Origin: JBBDWJ01 sp963824095
GTDB taxonomy: Bacteria; Acidobacteriota; Terriglobia; Bryobacterales; UBA6623
Assembly (NCBI GenBank): GCA_963824095.1
Contig: CAWGNS010000008.1
Span: 2,356,001-2,420,000, forward strand
Direction of reading: 5' to 3'
Length of the DNA: 64,000 nt
Under the pieces are notes generated by a model. That model was not told where the DNA came from, made no database searches, and saw only the letters and a program-made list of their open reading frames with translations. The position numbers and the translations under genes were made by a program. Positions 36,803 to 44,820 of this stretch are shown here, one piece after another (the first letter of the stretch is position 1; the number at the start of each line of letters is the position of its first letter).

Positions 36803-38158
36803 ATGGAGCAACTCGGCCTCAATCTCGCGCCACAACGCCAGATCTTCAGCGTCTCGGAACTGACCGAAGTCCTCCGCATGCTGCTCGAGGACACTTTCGG
36901 CCAGGTCTGGGTCTCGGGTGAAATTTCGAACGCGCGGCTGGCTCCCAGCGGACATTACTACTTCGTCCTCAAAGACCGCGACGCTCAGCTCCGCTGCGTC
37001 TGTTTTCGCCAGGAAGCGCGCTATCTGAAGGTCAAGCCGCGCGACGGGCTGTCGGTCACCGCGCGCGGCCGCATCAGCGTCTACGGCGCGCGCGGCGAAT
37101 ACCAGATGTATGTCGAAACCCTGGAGCCGCAGGGCTACGGCGCGCTGCAACTGGCCTTTGAGCAACTCAAGAAGAAGCTCGCCGGCGAGGGGCTGTTCGA
37201 CGAAGCTCGCAAGCGCCCGCTGCCGCTGCTGCCCCGCACCATCGGCATCGTGACCTCGCCCGGCGGCGCCGCAATCGCCGACATGCTGCGTATCCTCGAA
37301 AGGCGTTTCGCGGGTCTGCGGGTGTTGATCTACCCGGTGTTGGTGCAGGGTGAGGAGGCCCCGCGCCAGATCGCGCGCGCTCTCGACTACTTCAGTACGT
37401 CGGGAGTCGCCGACGTGGTCATCGCCGGCCGGGGCGGTGGCTCGCTGGAAGACCTCTGGGCGTTCAACGAAGAAGTTGTGGCGCGAGCCATCGCCGCCTG
37501 CTCGGTGCCGGTGATCTCGGCGGTAGGCCACCAGACCGATTTCACTATCGCCGACTTCGTGGCCGACCTGCGCGCGCCGACGCCTTCGGCCGCGGCGGAG
37601 CTGGTGGTGCAGCGCAAATCGGACCTGCTGCACACCGTTCAGAGCTTGCAGGAGCGCGCCGTGCGCGCGTTGCGCTACAAGTTGGCGACGTCGGGACGCG
37701 AGTTGCTGGGACGCAGCGTCGACCGCGCCGTAACGGTCTTGCGGCGCAAATTGGCCGCGTCGGCGCAACGCACCGACGAGCTCGACTTCCAGTTGCGCCA
37801 GGCCATCGTGCAGCGGATGCGCCTCGCCGAAGGCCGTTTGCGCGACCAGCAGCACGCCCTGGCCAGGCTCGATTTCCGGGTCCGGTTGGCGCAGTCGCGC
37901 GGACGCTTGGACCGCCTCGGGGAACGGCTGCCGCCGCTCATGCGCCTCCGCCTGGAGCGCAATCGCACGGCCCTCGAATCACTCGGCCGGCAACTCGCCC
38001 ACCTCAGCCCGCTGGCGATCCTCGAACGCGGCTACGCGATCGTGCAGACCCCGGCCGGCGCCGTACTGCGCGATGCCGCAAACGCGGCCGTCAACGACCC
38101 CCTGAGTGTCCGGCTCCACCGCGGCCGGCTCGAAGTGCGTGTCGAACAAAAGCAATAG
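36803..38158 (+). CDS. xseA: Exodeoxyribonuclease VII large subunit
   Basis: A 451-residue catalytic subunit that degrades single-stranded DNA in both directions. The N-terminal OB fold (VSGEISNARLAPSGHYYFVLKD), TIGIVTSPGGAAIADML and the nuclease core IAGRGGGSLEDLWAFNEE, then AVGHQTDFTIADFVADLRAPTPSAAAEL are all intact, followed by the long coiled-coil region. The small subunit gene xseB is not adjacent. CACAAT at 36789-36794, eight bases from the ATG, may be a -10 box giving a leaderless transcript. Confidence 0.95.
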   Translation: MEQLGLNLAPQRQIFSVSELTEVLRMLLEDTFGQVWVSGEISNARLAPSGHYYFVLKDRDAQLRCVCFRQEARYLKVKPRDGLSVTARGRISVYGARGEYQMYVETLEPQGYGALQLAFEQLKKKLAGEGLFDEARKRPLPLLPRTIGIVTSPGGAAIADMLRILERRFAGLRVLIYPVLVQGEEAPRQIARALDYFSTSGVADVVIAGRGGGSLEDLWAFNEEVVARAIAACSVPVISAVGHQTDFTIADFVADLRAPTPSAAAELVVQRKSDLLHTVQSLQERAVRALRYKLATSGRELLGRSVDRAVTVLRRKLAASAQRTDELDFQLRQAIVQRMRLAEGRLRDQQHALARLDFRVRLAQSRGRLDRLGERLPPLMRLRLERNRTALESLGRQLAHLSPLAILERGYAIVQTPAGAVLRDAANAAVNDPLSVRLHRGRLEVRVEQKQ

Positions 38159-38162
38159 CCGG

Positions 38163-38210
38163 GTAGAGACAGGCGCTCCCGCCTGTCCCCGAACGGCAAA
38201 GTCGTTCGGG
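38163..38210 (+). repeat. GACAGGCG palindrome repeat, single forward copy
   Basis: Hairpin one at 38163-38187 (GACAGGCG-CTCC-CGCCTGTC), hairpin two at 38188-38210 (CCCGAACG and CGTTCGGG arms), four bases after the xseA stop. The reverse partner seen in other loci is absent. The arrangement could act as a transcript end. Confidence 0.6.
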
Positions 38211-38283
38211 CTCCCTGGGCCAGCCGCACCGCCGCGCCCCACCATCCAGGCCCTACGCTCGTGGTGCATTAGGGGCCACCAGC

Positions 38284-38310
38284 TATAATTAAAGATAGCC
38301 TTCCAAGGAG
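38284..38310 (+). promoter_or_regulatory. -10 box and ribosome binding site of the TlpA gene
   Basis: TATAAT at 38284-38289 and AAGGAG at 38305-38310, six bases before the ATG: a conventional leader, in contrast to the leaderless starts elsewhere. Confidence 0.55.
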
Positions 38311-38316
38311 TTCTCG

Positions 38317-38844
38317 ATGACCAGACTCGTCCAGCCGGTCGCGGCGGTGGCCGCTGCGCTGCTTCTCGCCAGTTCTTGCGGCTTCGGGCCGGCTCGTTCC
38401 GAAGACAAGGTCGAGGCGGCGAACGTGGCCGAACGCAAAGCGGCGCCCGATTTTACGCTCAAAGACGCCGAGGGTCACGACGTCAAACTCTCGGATTTCC
38501 GCGGCAAGGTCGTTCTGCTCAACTTCTGGGCCACCTGGTGCGGCCCGTGCAAAATCGAAATGCCTTGGTTTGTCGATTTTCAGCGTAAATACAAGGACCA
38601 GGGTTTTAGCGTGGTTGCCGTGTCGCTCGACGAGGAAGGTTGGGACGTGGTCAAGCCCTATGCCCAGGACATGAAGCTGAATTTCCCCGTTTTGTTGGGC
38701 AACGACGACATCGCCGAACGTTTCGGCGGCATTCAGGCGCTGCCGACCACTCTGATCATCGATCAGGAGGGCCGCGTCTACAACAGCCACATGGGCCTGA
38801 TGAGCATGAGCGACTACGAGGATGAAATCAAGAAACTCCTGTAG
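38317..38844 (+). CDS. TlpA-family thioredoxin lipoprotein
   Basis: A 175-residue exported thiol-disulfide protein of the TlpA/ResA type. The signal ends in LASSC, making Cys21 a likely lipid anchor. LLNFWATWCGPCKIEMPWF contains the redox pair Cys75-Gly-Pro-Cys78, and ALPTTLIIDQEG the cis-Pro loop. Family members reduce protein thiols outside the membrane, for example for cytochrome c assembly; the window has several exported c-type cytochromes. Its last 23 bases overlap the next gene, a DsbD-alpha protein, which suggests the two work together. Confidence 0.9.
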   Translation: MTRLVQPVAAVAAALLLASSCGFGPARSEDKVEAANVAERKAAPDFTLKDAEGHDVKLSDFRGKVVLLNFWATWCGPCKIEMPWFVDFQRKYKDQGFSVVAVSLDEEGWDVVKPYAQDMKLNFPVLLGNDDIAERFGGIQALPTTLIIDQEGRVYNSHMGLMSMSDYEDEIKKLL

Positions 38845-39346
38845 GGTTTGCGGCGGACTGCTCGCGGCCGCGGCGCTGCTCTCCGCAGGCGCGGCCCACG
38901 GCCAGTTTCGGGGCGTGCAGGCCGCCTCGGTGATGCCGCCGGCGGCGATCAAAGTCCGGGCCGGGCAAGACGTTTCGGTTCCCCTTCGCGTCGCGATCCG
39001 TCCCGGCTATCACATCAATTCCAATACCCCCGCCGAAGACTACCTGATTCCCACCCGCCTCACCTGGAGTGGCCCCGGGGTGAAGCTCAAATCCGTCGAG
39101 TATCCCCAGGCCGAGACCGTCAAATACGAGTTTTCCGAAAAGCCGATGTCGGTGTTTTCTGGAACCATTGCCCTGCGCTCGGTCCTGGCCATCGCCGACC
39201 CGCTTCCCGCGGATCTCACCGGTCTGACCGCCAAGCTACGCTATCAGGCCTGCAACGCCAAGGCCTGCCTCCCGCCGGTAAGCGTGGAGGTCACCGTGCC
39301 TGTCGATGACGCCCCACCCATCGCGGCCGAAAAAAGCAAAAAGTGA
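38822..39346 (+). CDS. Stand-alone DsbD alpha (N-terminal) domain protein
   Basis: A 174-residue exported protein with a signal segment (GLLAAAALLSAGAAHGQ) and one immunoglobulin-like domain like the N-terminal domain of DsbD. GYHINSNTPAEDYLIPTRL and YQACNAKACLPPVSVEVTVP mark the family; Cys144 and Cys149 are the likely active pair (four residues apart). The membrane and C-terminal thioredoxin domains of DsbD are absent, so it needs another electron donor. The start codon lies inside the TlpA gene, in another frame, giving a tight two-gene unit. Confidence 0.85.
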   Translation: MKSRNSCRVCGGLLAAAALLSAGAAHGQFRGVQAASVMPPAAIKVRAGQDVSVPLRVAIRPGYHINSNTPAEDYLIPTRLTWSGPGVKLKSVEYPQAETVKYEFSEKPMSVFSGTIALRSVLAIADPLPADLTGLTAKLRYQACNAKACLPPVSVEVTVPVDDAPPIAAEKSKK

Positions 39347-39533
39347 CAAAACGAACCCAATTATCTCTTTTGTTTTCAATGAAACCTTGCGGCGGGAGCC
39401 GGCAAGCGAAGCCAGCGAATTCAAGACCTGTATAGCCCGAAAGTGTGGTGGGTAGGGGGGAGCCGTCCTGAAGCCCTGGCCCCCGGCGCGGCGAGCCAAA
39501 AGGGCAGCGCGCAACAAGGGCCCGGCCGGGGCG

Positions 39534-41075
39534 TTAACAGACCACGTTTTCTTCGTAGGCGCCGAACACCTGCCGCAGCGTATCGGAGATCTCGCCCAGC
39601 GTCGCCCAATTCTCGACGGCCTCGATGACCGCCGGCATCAGGTTATCGCTCGAAATCGCGCGGTCTTCGAGGCGCTGCAAAGCGTCGCGCACGCCCTGCT
39701 CGCGGCGCGTCTGGCGAAACTGCCCGAGTTGCTCGCAGCGCGCCTTTTCGGCCTCCGCGTCAATACGCAGAATGGGCACGGGGCGCTCCTGCTCGGCCCG
39801 AAAGGCGTTCACGCCCACCAGTTGCTGGCTGCCCGACTCGACACGCTTTTGAAATTCGTAGGCGGAGCTCTGGATCTCGCGCTGCAGAAAGCCCTGCTCG
39901 ATTGCCGCAATGGTGCCGCCCAGCGCGTCGATCCGTTCGAGGTACTTGCGCGCGCCGGCCTCGATCTCGTCGGTAAGAGTTTCGATGCAATACGACCCAC
40001 CCAGCGGGTCGGCGGTCTGCGCCACGCCGCTTTCGTGAGCGATCACCTGTTGGGTACGCAGCGCCAGCCGCGCCGATTCCTCGGTAGGCAGCGCCAGCGC
40101 CTCGTCGAAGCTATTGGTATGCAGCGACTGCGTGCCGCCCAATACCGCCGCCAGGGCCTCGTAGGTGGTGCGCACGACGTTGACGTAGGGCTGCTGCGCG
40201 GTGAGGCTCGAGCCCGCCGTCTGGGTGTGGAACCGTAGCATCGTCGAGCGCGGGTCGCGGGCCCCGAATCGCTCCCGCATCAGATGCGCATAGAGCCGCC
40301 GCGCCGCCCGAAACTTCGCGATCTCTTCCAGAAAATTGCGGTCGCAACTGAAAAAGAACGAAAGCCGCGGCGCGAACTGATCGATCTCGAGGCCGGCCGC
40401 CAGCGCCGCTTCGATGTAGGCGATCGCATTCGCCAGCGTGAAGGCGACCTCCTGCACCGCCGTCGCGCCCGCCTCGCGCATGTGGTAGCCGCTGATCGAA
40501 ATCACGTTCCACTTGGGAACCTCGCGGCCGGCCCAGGCGAAAATGTCGGTCACAATCCGCACCGACGCTTTGGGCGGAAAAATGTAGGTGCCGCGCGCGA
40601 TGTATTCCTTGAGAATGTCGTTCTGCACGGTGCCGCCGAGCCGTGCCGCGTCGATGCCCCGGCGCCGCGCCGCCGTCACATACAGCGCCAGCAGGATGAT
40701 CGCCGTGGAGTTGATGGTCATCGAGGTGCTGACCTCATCCAGCGGAATCCCGTCGAAAAGCTGCTCCATGTCGGCCAGCGACGAGACGGTAACCCCGGCG
40801 CGCCCGACCTCTCCCAGCGCCAGGGGGTGGTCGGAGTCGTAGCCCATCTGGGTGGGCAGGTCGAAGGCCACCGACAGCCCGGTGATGCCTTGGGAAAGCA
40901 GATAGCGGTAGCGGCGGTTCGACTCGGCGGCGTCCCCATAGCCGGCATACTGCCGCATCGTCCACAACCGGTCGCGGTACATGCCCGGGTATAGGCCGCG
41001 GGTAAATGGAAAAGCCCCCGGATCGCCGAGGCGGCCGGCGTAGTCAATCTCGCGGGGTGGGTAGCGGTCTTTCAC
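39534..41075 (-). CDS. Methylmalonyl-CoA mutase, catalytic subunit without B12 domain
   Basis: A 513-residue large subunit that interconverts methylmalonyl-CoA and succinyl-CoA with adenosylcobalamin. Tyr43 (MRQYAG), Arg161 (IARGTY) and His198 (SISGYH) have the same mutual spacing (118 and 37) as Tyr89, Arg207 and His244 of the Propionibacterium enzyme; isobutyryl-CoA mutases have Phe and Gln at the first two. So the methylmalonyl specificity is favoured. GLSVAFDLPTQMGYDSDHP and QTAGSSLTAQQPYVNVVRT are family blocks. The protein stops before a cobalamin domain, which must be encoded elsewhere, and no epimerase or MeaB gene is near. Confidence 0.88.
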   Translation of the reverse strand: MKDRYPPREIDYAGRLGDPGAFPFTRGLYPGMYRDRLWTMRQYAGYGDAAESNRRYRYLLSQGITGLSVAFDLPTQMGYDSDHPLALGEVGRAGVTVSSLADMEQLFDGIPLDEVSTSMTINSTAIILLALYVTAARRRGIDAARLGGTVQNDILKEYIARGTYIFPPKASVRIVTDIFAWAGREVPKWNVISISGYHMREAGATAVQEVAFTLANAIAYIEAALAAGLEIDQFAPRLSFFFSCDRNFLEEIAKFRAARRLYAHLMRERFGARDPRSTMLRFHTQTAGSSLTAQQPYVNVVRTTYEALAAVLGGTQSLHTNSFDEALALPTEESARLALRTQQVIAHESGVAQTADPLGGSYCIETLTDEIEAGARKYLERIDALGGTIAAIEQGFLQREIQSSAYEFQKRVESGSQQLVGVNAFRAEQERPVPILRIDAEAEKARCEQLGQFRQTRREQGVRDALQRLEDRAISSDNLMPAVIEAVENWATLGEISDTLRQVFGAYEENVVC

Positions 41076-41153
41076 GGCCTCTCGATCACCAGCGGCGGAT
41101 GATGGCGCAGGTCAAGCTGTCGGTCGGGGAAAGCAAACTGGGCGCGGCGTGCG

Positions 41154-41453
41154 TCAATCTTGCTTCTGGCCGCGCGAGATGCGGCGGGCGCGCAGAAACG
41201 AAGAAATCCCGAACCCCCCGAACATCAACACGAACAGCAGCACCACCATCAATTGCGGCATGTTGTCGGGCTTGTCCTGGAGTGTCTGCAGGGTGCGGAT
41301 CAACCCCTGGTTGCCCAGGATGAACCACAAAGCCAGGGCCAGGAACACGAACCCCATCACCTCATGGAACAGCTCCCGTGCCAATCGCCAGATCCGGGGG
41401 ATGAGCTTGCGAAACTCCCCGTAGGCCGCCTCCGCCGCGCGCATGAGCTGCAT
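41154..41453 (-). CDS. Small two-helix membrane protein
   Basis: Not recognised. A 99-residue protein with a basic amphipathic N-terminus (MRAAEAAYGEFRKLIPRIWR) and two hydrophobic segments, FVFLALALWFIL and LMVVLLFVLMFGGFGI, joined by a polar loop, with a basic tail (RARRISRGQKQD). It lies 78 bases downstream of the opposite-strand boundary with the mutase gene, on the same strand, so it is likely upstream in one transcript with it. The palindrome 41453-41468 begins on its start codon. Confidence 0.6.
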   Translation of the reverse strand: MQLMRAAEAAYGEFRKLIPRIWRLARELFHEVMGFVFLALALWFILGNQGLIRTLQTLQDKPDNMPQLMVVLLFVLMFGGFGISSFLRARRISRGQKQD

Positions 41454-41468
41454 AGCATGTTCATGCTA
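41453..41468. promoter_or_regulatory. Perfect 7-bp inverted repeat at a start codon
   Basis: TAGCATG, spacer TT, CATGCTA. The first base is part of the ATG of the small membrane protein. It may be an operator or a hairpin that limits translation. Confidence 0.35.
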
Positions 41469-41533
41469 ACAAACCAGCTAACAGGCCGGTCGGAAGGCCA
41501 GAGCCCGAAAGAGCCCGAGAAACACCGCTTGCG

Positions 41534-41662
41534 CCCGTAGCGCAGGGCTCGCGGGGACCTGCGGTTTTTTGAGGCTTGCTGAGTACAAAAGCCCTTCCCG
41601 GGGCAAGGGTGATGCGAGGGACCGCAGAAAGCCGCAGGTCTCTGCGAGCCCTGCTCTACGGG
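41534..41662. repeat. MITE-like element with 31-bp inverted ends
   Basis: The left end 41534-41564 (CCCGTAGCGCAGGGCTCGC...) matches the reverse complement of 41632-41662 at 28 of 31 positions. The 67-base middle has no gene. It occupies the gap between the SIS and small membrane protein genes. No clear target-site duplication is seen. Confidence 0.65.
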
Positions 41663-41692
41663 TTGTCTGGGGGACCAGGGGCCGTGCAGGCG

Positions 41693-42463
41693 CTACTCGT
41701 AAAGGTGCGCCAGGCTCTTGCGATAGGCCTCGTAGAAGCGGTCAAGCTGCTCGGCGGCGCTTTGGTTGCCCACGAACTGGTGGCTGGGCAGCAGCACCGG
41801 CTTGATGCCGCGCGCCAGCAGCCGCTCGGCCACCTCGCAACGCAGCATATTGATCAGCATTGCGCCGGTCACCGTGGAGACTGGCCCGGTGCGCCACTCC
41901 AGGCCTTCCAGCTCGAGCACGCAATCGCCCGCCGGGCACTGATTGTCGAGCACCACGTCGGCGACGTCGATCAGCTTCTTGCCCGACGAGTGCGCCGGCT
42001 TGGACTGGCTGCAGTGCTCCTTGGAGACGACGGCGATCACCGGCAGACCGCGCTGCTTGGCGCCCAGCGCCATTTCGACGATCACCGGGCGGATCCCGCT
42101 GGTCGAAATGACGATGAAGGCGTCGTGCGGGCCGAACCGGAAGCTTTTCAGGATCTCGCCGGCATAGCCTTCCTGGCGTTCGAGCGCCAGGGCGGTGCGC
42201 AGACCGTTCGCGCCGACGATCGAGGCGTGGTTGGACAACGCCAGCTCGACCAACGCGAAAAATCCCACCAGAGCGCCCTGCCGCGGCGTCATTTCCTCGC
42301 ACATCATGCGCGAATGCCCGGCCCCGAACAGAAACACCAGGCCCTGGTTGGCGATCGATTCGGTGCAGATCTCCGCCGCCTGCTCGATCGCGGGCAGTTG
42401 TGTCTGGCGGATCTGCTCGACCAGGGAAAGAGTCTTTTCAAAGTATTTTGTCGCAGCACTCAC
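41693..42463 (-). CDS. SIS-domain sugar phosphate-binding protein (UPF0309 type)
   Basis: A 256-residue single SIS-domain protein. GLVFLFGAGHSRMMCEEMTPRQGA and FIVISTSGIRPVIVEMALGAKQRGLPVIAVVS are the two sugar-phosphate-binding segments, matching the UPF0309 group, close to phosphoheptose/GlcNAc-6-phosphate-type isomerases. A role in amino-sugar or MurNAc metabolism is possible but not shown. No sugar transporter or kinase is adjacent; the thioredoxin-NHL gene lies just upstream on the same strand. Confidence 0.82.
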   Translation of the reverse strand: MSAATKYFEKTLSLVEQIRQTQLPAIEQAAEICTESIANQGLVFLFGAGHSRMMCEEMTPRQGALVGFFALVELALSNHASIVGANGLRTALALERQEGYAGEILKSFRFGPHDAFIVISTSGIRPVIVEMALGAKQRGLPVIAVVSKEHCSQSKPAHSSGKKLIDVADVVLDNQCPAGDCVLELEGLEWRTGPVSTVTGAMLINMLRCEVAERLLARGIKPVLLPSHQFVGNQSAAEQLDRFYEAYRKSLAHLYE

Positions 42464-42548
42464 TAGGTCGTCCCTCTTTTTTGCGCGCCGTTACGCTTCT
42501 CTACGCCGATCTCGAATCGCACGCGCCCTCTCGCAGACCCCTTGCGGC

Positions 42549-42575
42549 CACTCGGAGCCGCAAGCGTGAGCTCGC
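42549..42575 (+). repeat. Single arm of the GAGCCGC repeat family
   Basis: CACTCGGAGCCGCAAGCG followed by TGAGCTCGC is close to the reverse complement of the arms at 8787-8814 and 3874-3901. No matching second arm was found in the same gap. Confidence 0.4.
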
Positions 42576-42640
42576 GCCGGGAGGCGGCGAAGGGAGCGGA
42601 ACCCGGGCCGAAGGCTCGTTGCCGGAAGCTCCGGGCAGAC

Positions 42641-44536
42641 TCACTCCCGCGACTCGGACGGGTTGTCCCAGCCGGGCACCTGGAGGCGCACCTCCACGGC
42701 GTCTTGGCCCTGCGGGTCTTCGCGCAGCGGCAGCTCCAGCTTGGCCAGGTGGTAGAGGCAAACCGCGTCGCGCCCTTCGCGGCAGTAGTAGATCGAGGCC
42801 TCGACTTCGAGCTTGCCGGCGCCTCCGTTGGCCGACACGGCTAGCTGCACGGGAAACTCCTGGACGTCGACCGTGCTGGAGGCGCCGTTATAGGCTACCG
42901 TGATCGCCGACGGCGCCTGCTCGTTGAGGTGGTGCTCCGGCGGCAGATCGAGCATCACCTCGACGCGAATGTCGCCCGGCCGCACGGTTTGGGGCTCCAG
43001 GCGAGTGCGGCGCGGGCGAGCCGCGGTCAGCCGCTGCTCGTCTTGCAGCCGGAAAGTACTCACCTGCTGCGTGCGCAGATCGATAACGCGGATGGCGTGG
43101 TTGTTGGTGTCGGCCACGTATAACTTGCCTGCCGCGTAGCTCAATCCGGCCGGCTCATCGAAGCGCGCCTGTTCGGCGTCGCCGTCGACCAGGCCCGCCT
43201 CGCCGGTGCCGGCAAAGGTCACACTGCTGCGCGTTTCGATGCCAATCGATTTGATCTTGTTGTTGTAGGTGTCGGCGACAAACAGCGTCCCGTCAGCGTA
43301 GGCTACGCCGAGCGGATGCTGCAGGCGCACGTCGTCGCCGGCGCCGTCCACATCCCCAAAATCGAACAGCCCCTGGCCGACGATCGACCGCACGTGGCCG
43401 CCGCGCGGGTCGAGATCGGCGGTGCGAATCGAGCTGATTTCGCTATCGGCGATAAACAGCACCTGCCCGTCGGTCGCCAGCCCGCTGGGCTGCGCCAGCG
43501 CGGCCGCCAGCAGCGGGCCGTCCACGTGCCCTTCGCGGCCGCTGCCGGCATGCCCGGCGATGATGCCGCCTTCCAGATCGAGCCCCCAGATCTGGTGCGG
43601 CCCGGCCATCGCGATGAACAACACGCCGTGCGCCAGCGTCAGGTCCCAGGGGGAGCTGAGCGGCCGGTCGCGGGCCGGTCCGGGGGTCGACTCGAACTCG
43701 TAGCTCTGCTCGCCGGTGCCGGCCACGGTATCGAGCCGGCGGGCCTCCAGGTCGGCGCGGCGGATAGCGTGGTTTTCGGTATCGGCGACGTAGAGAAACC
43801 GGCCGTCCAGCGCCATGCCCTGCGGATGACGCAGCCCGGCTTCCTCGAAACGTCCGTCGCGCAGGCCGGCTTCGCCCGAGCCGATGATTTCGAGCACCCG
43901 GCCGTCCTCGATCGAAGCGATGATGACGCGGTTGTGGTTGGAGTCGGCGATGAACAAACGGCCGCCCGGGGCGTCGGCCAGCACCTTGCCCGGAAAGCTC
44001 AGCAGCGATTCGGGCTGCCGCTCGCGCTCCAGCAGAAACGGCAGCGGCCGGCGGTCGAGCACTCCCTCCGCATCGTAGTGCTCGATGACCTGGGCGATGA
44101 CCTTATCGAACATCTCGAAGATGCCCTCGCCCGAGTGCGAACCGATCACCTTCCCCTTGGGGTCGATCAGCACCATCGTCGGCCAGGCGCGTGTGGCATA
44201 CGCCTGCCAGACCTGCATCTGGTTGTCGTTGACCACGGGATGCTCGATTTCATTGCGCAAGATCGCCTGGCGGATATTCTCGCTGTCGCGCTCGGCGTGA
44301 AACTTGGCGGAGTGAACGCCGATGACCACCAGCTCGTCGCGGTACTTGTGCTCCAGCCGCTTCAGATCGGGCAGCACATGCATGCAGTTGATGCAGCAAT
44401 AGGTCCAGAAATCGAGCAGCACGACCTTGCCCCGCAAGTCCTTGAGGGCGATCGGCCGGTCGGTATTCAGCCAATCCAGGTGACGGGGAAACTCCGGGGC
44501 ATGGACCGTGCCGGGCTCAACAGGCATAGGGTTCAT
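42641..44536 (-). CDS. Thioredoxin-NHL propeller protein (NHLRC2-like)
   Basis: A 631-residue protein. Residues about 10-160 are a thioredoxin fold with the redox motif C48-I-N-C51 (TYCCINCMHVLPDL) and a WPTMVLIDPKG loop. Residues about 180-500 are NHL repeats forming a propeller (repeated forms of GLRHPQGMALDGRFLYVADTENHAIR). A C-terminal beta domain of about 110 residues (VRPGDIRVEVMLDLPPEHHLNEQ) resembles a DsbD-alpha-like fold. This is the layout of NHLRC2-type proteins, thought to act in redox or detoxification; no export signal is seen. The ATG at 44536 or nine bases later starts the domain. Confidence 0.85.
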   Translation of the reverse strand: MNPMPVEPGTVHAPEFPRHLDWLNTDRPIALKDLRGKVVLLDFWTYCCINCMHVLPDLKRLEHKYRDELVVIGVHSAKFHAERDSENIRQAILRNEIEHPVVNDNQMQVWQAYATRAWPTMVLIDPKGKVIGSHSGEGIFEMFDKVIAQVIEHYDAEGVLDRRPLPFLLERERQPESLLSFPGKVLADAPGGRLFIADSNHNRVIIASIEDGRVLEIIGSGEAGLRDGRFEEAGLRHPQGMALDGRFLYVADTENHAIRRADLEARRLDTVAGTGEQSYEFESTPGPARDRPLSSPWDLTLAHGVLFIAMAGPHQIWGLDLEGGIIAGHAGSGREGHVDGPLLAAALAQPSGLATDGQVLFIADSEISSIRTADLDPRGGHVRSIVGQGLFDFGDVDGAGDDVRLQHPLGVAYADGTLFVADTYNNKIKSIGIETRSSVTFAGTGEAGLVDGDAEQARFDEPAGLSYAAGKLYVADTNNHAIRVIDLRTQQVSTFRLQDEQRLTAARPRRTRLEPQTVRPGDIRVEVMLDLPPEHHLNEQAPSAITVAYNGASSTVDVQEFPVQLAVSANGGAGKLEVEASIYYCREGRDAVCLYHLAKLELPLREDPQGQDAVEVRLQVPGWDNPSESRE

Positions 44537-44820
44537 GATATCGAAGCGCCGGCCACGGCAAGTGGGGCAGGGGCTCCGGCCGGCGCTGCTGCGCAACAAA
44601 CAACCCCAAACGCCGGCAGCAACCACCCGCGCGACCCACGAGGGTCATGAGCAACACGGCAACCAGACGCTCGCACTGGCGGAACCGCATCGCTTCCGAT
44701 ACCATTGACATTGGCGGATTTGGCCGGTCGCCTCTACCCCCTCGGACCGGCAGCCGACCGCGAATCACGATATCCGATGCAATCCCAAACCGCCCTGGCG
44801 GGTTTCGGGCAAAAGTGTAG

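Noticed and set aside
39534..41075. Isobutyryl-CoA mutase
   Set aside because: The expected Phe and Gln are Tyr43 and Arg161, as in methylmalonyl-CoA mutase.
44705..44733. Kinase promoter from TTGACA at 44705
   Set aside because: No acceptable -10 box lies 16-18 bases downstream (the bases are tcgcct).
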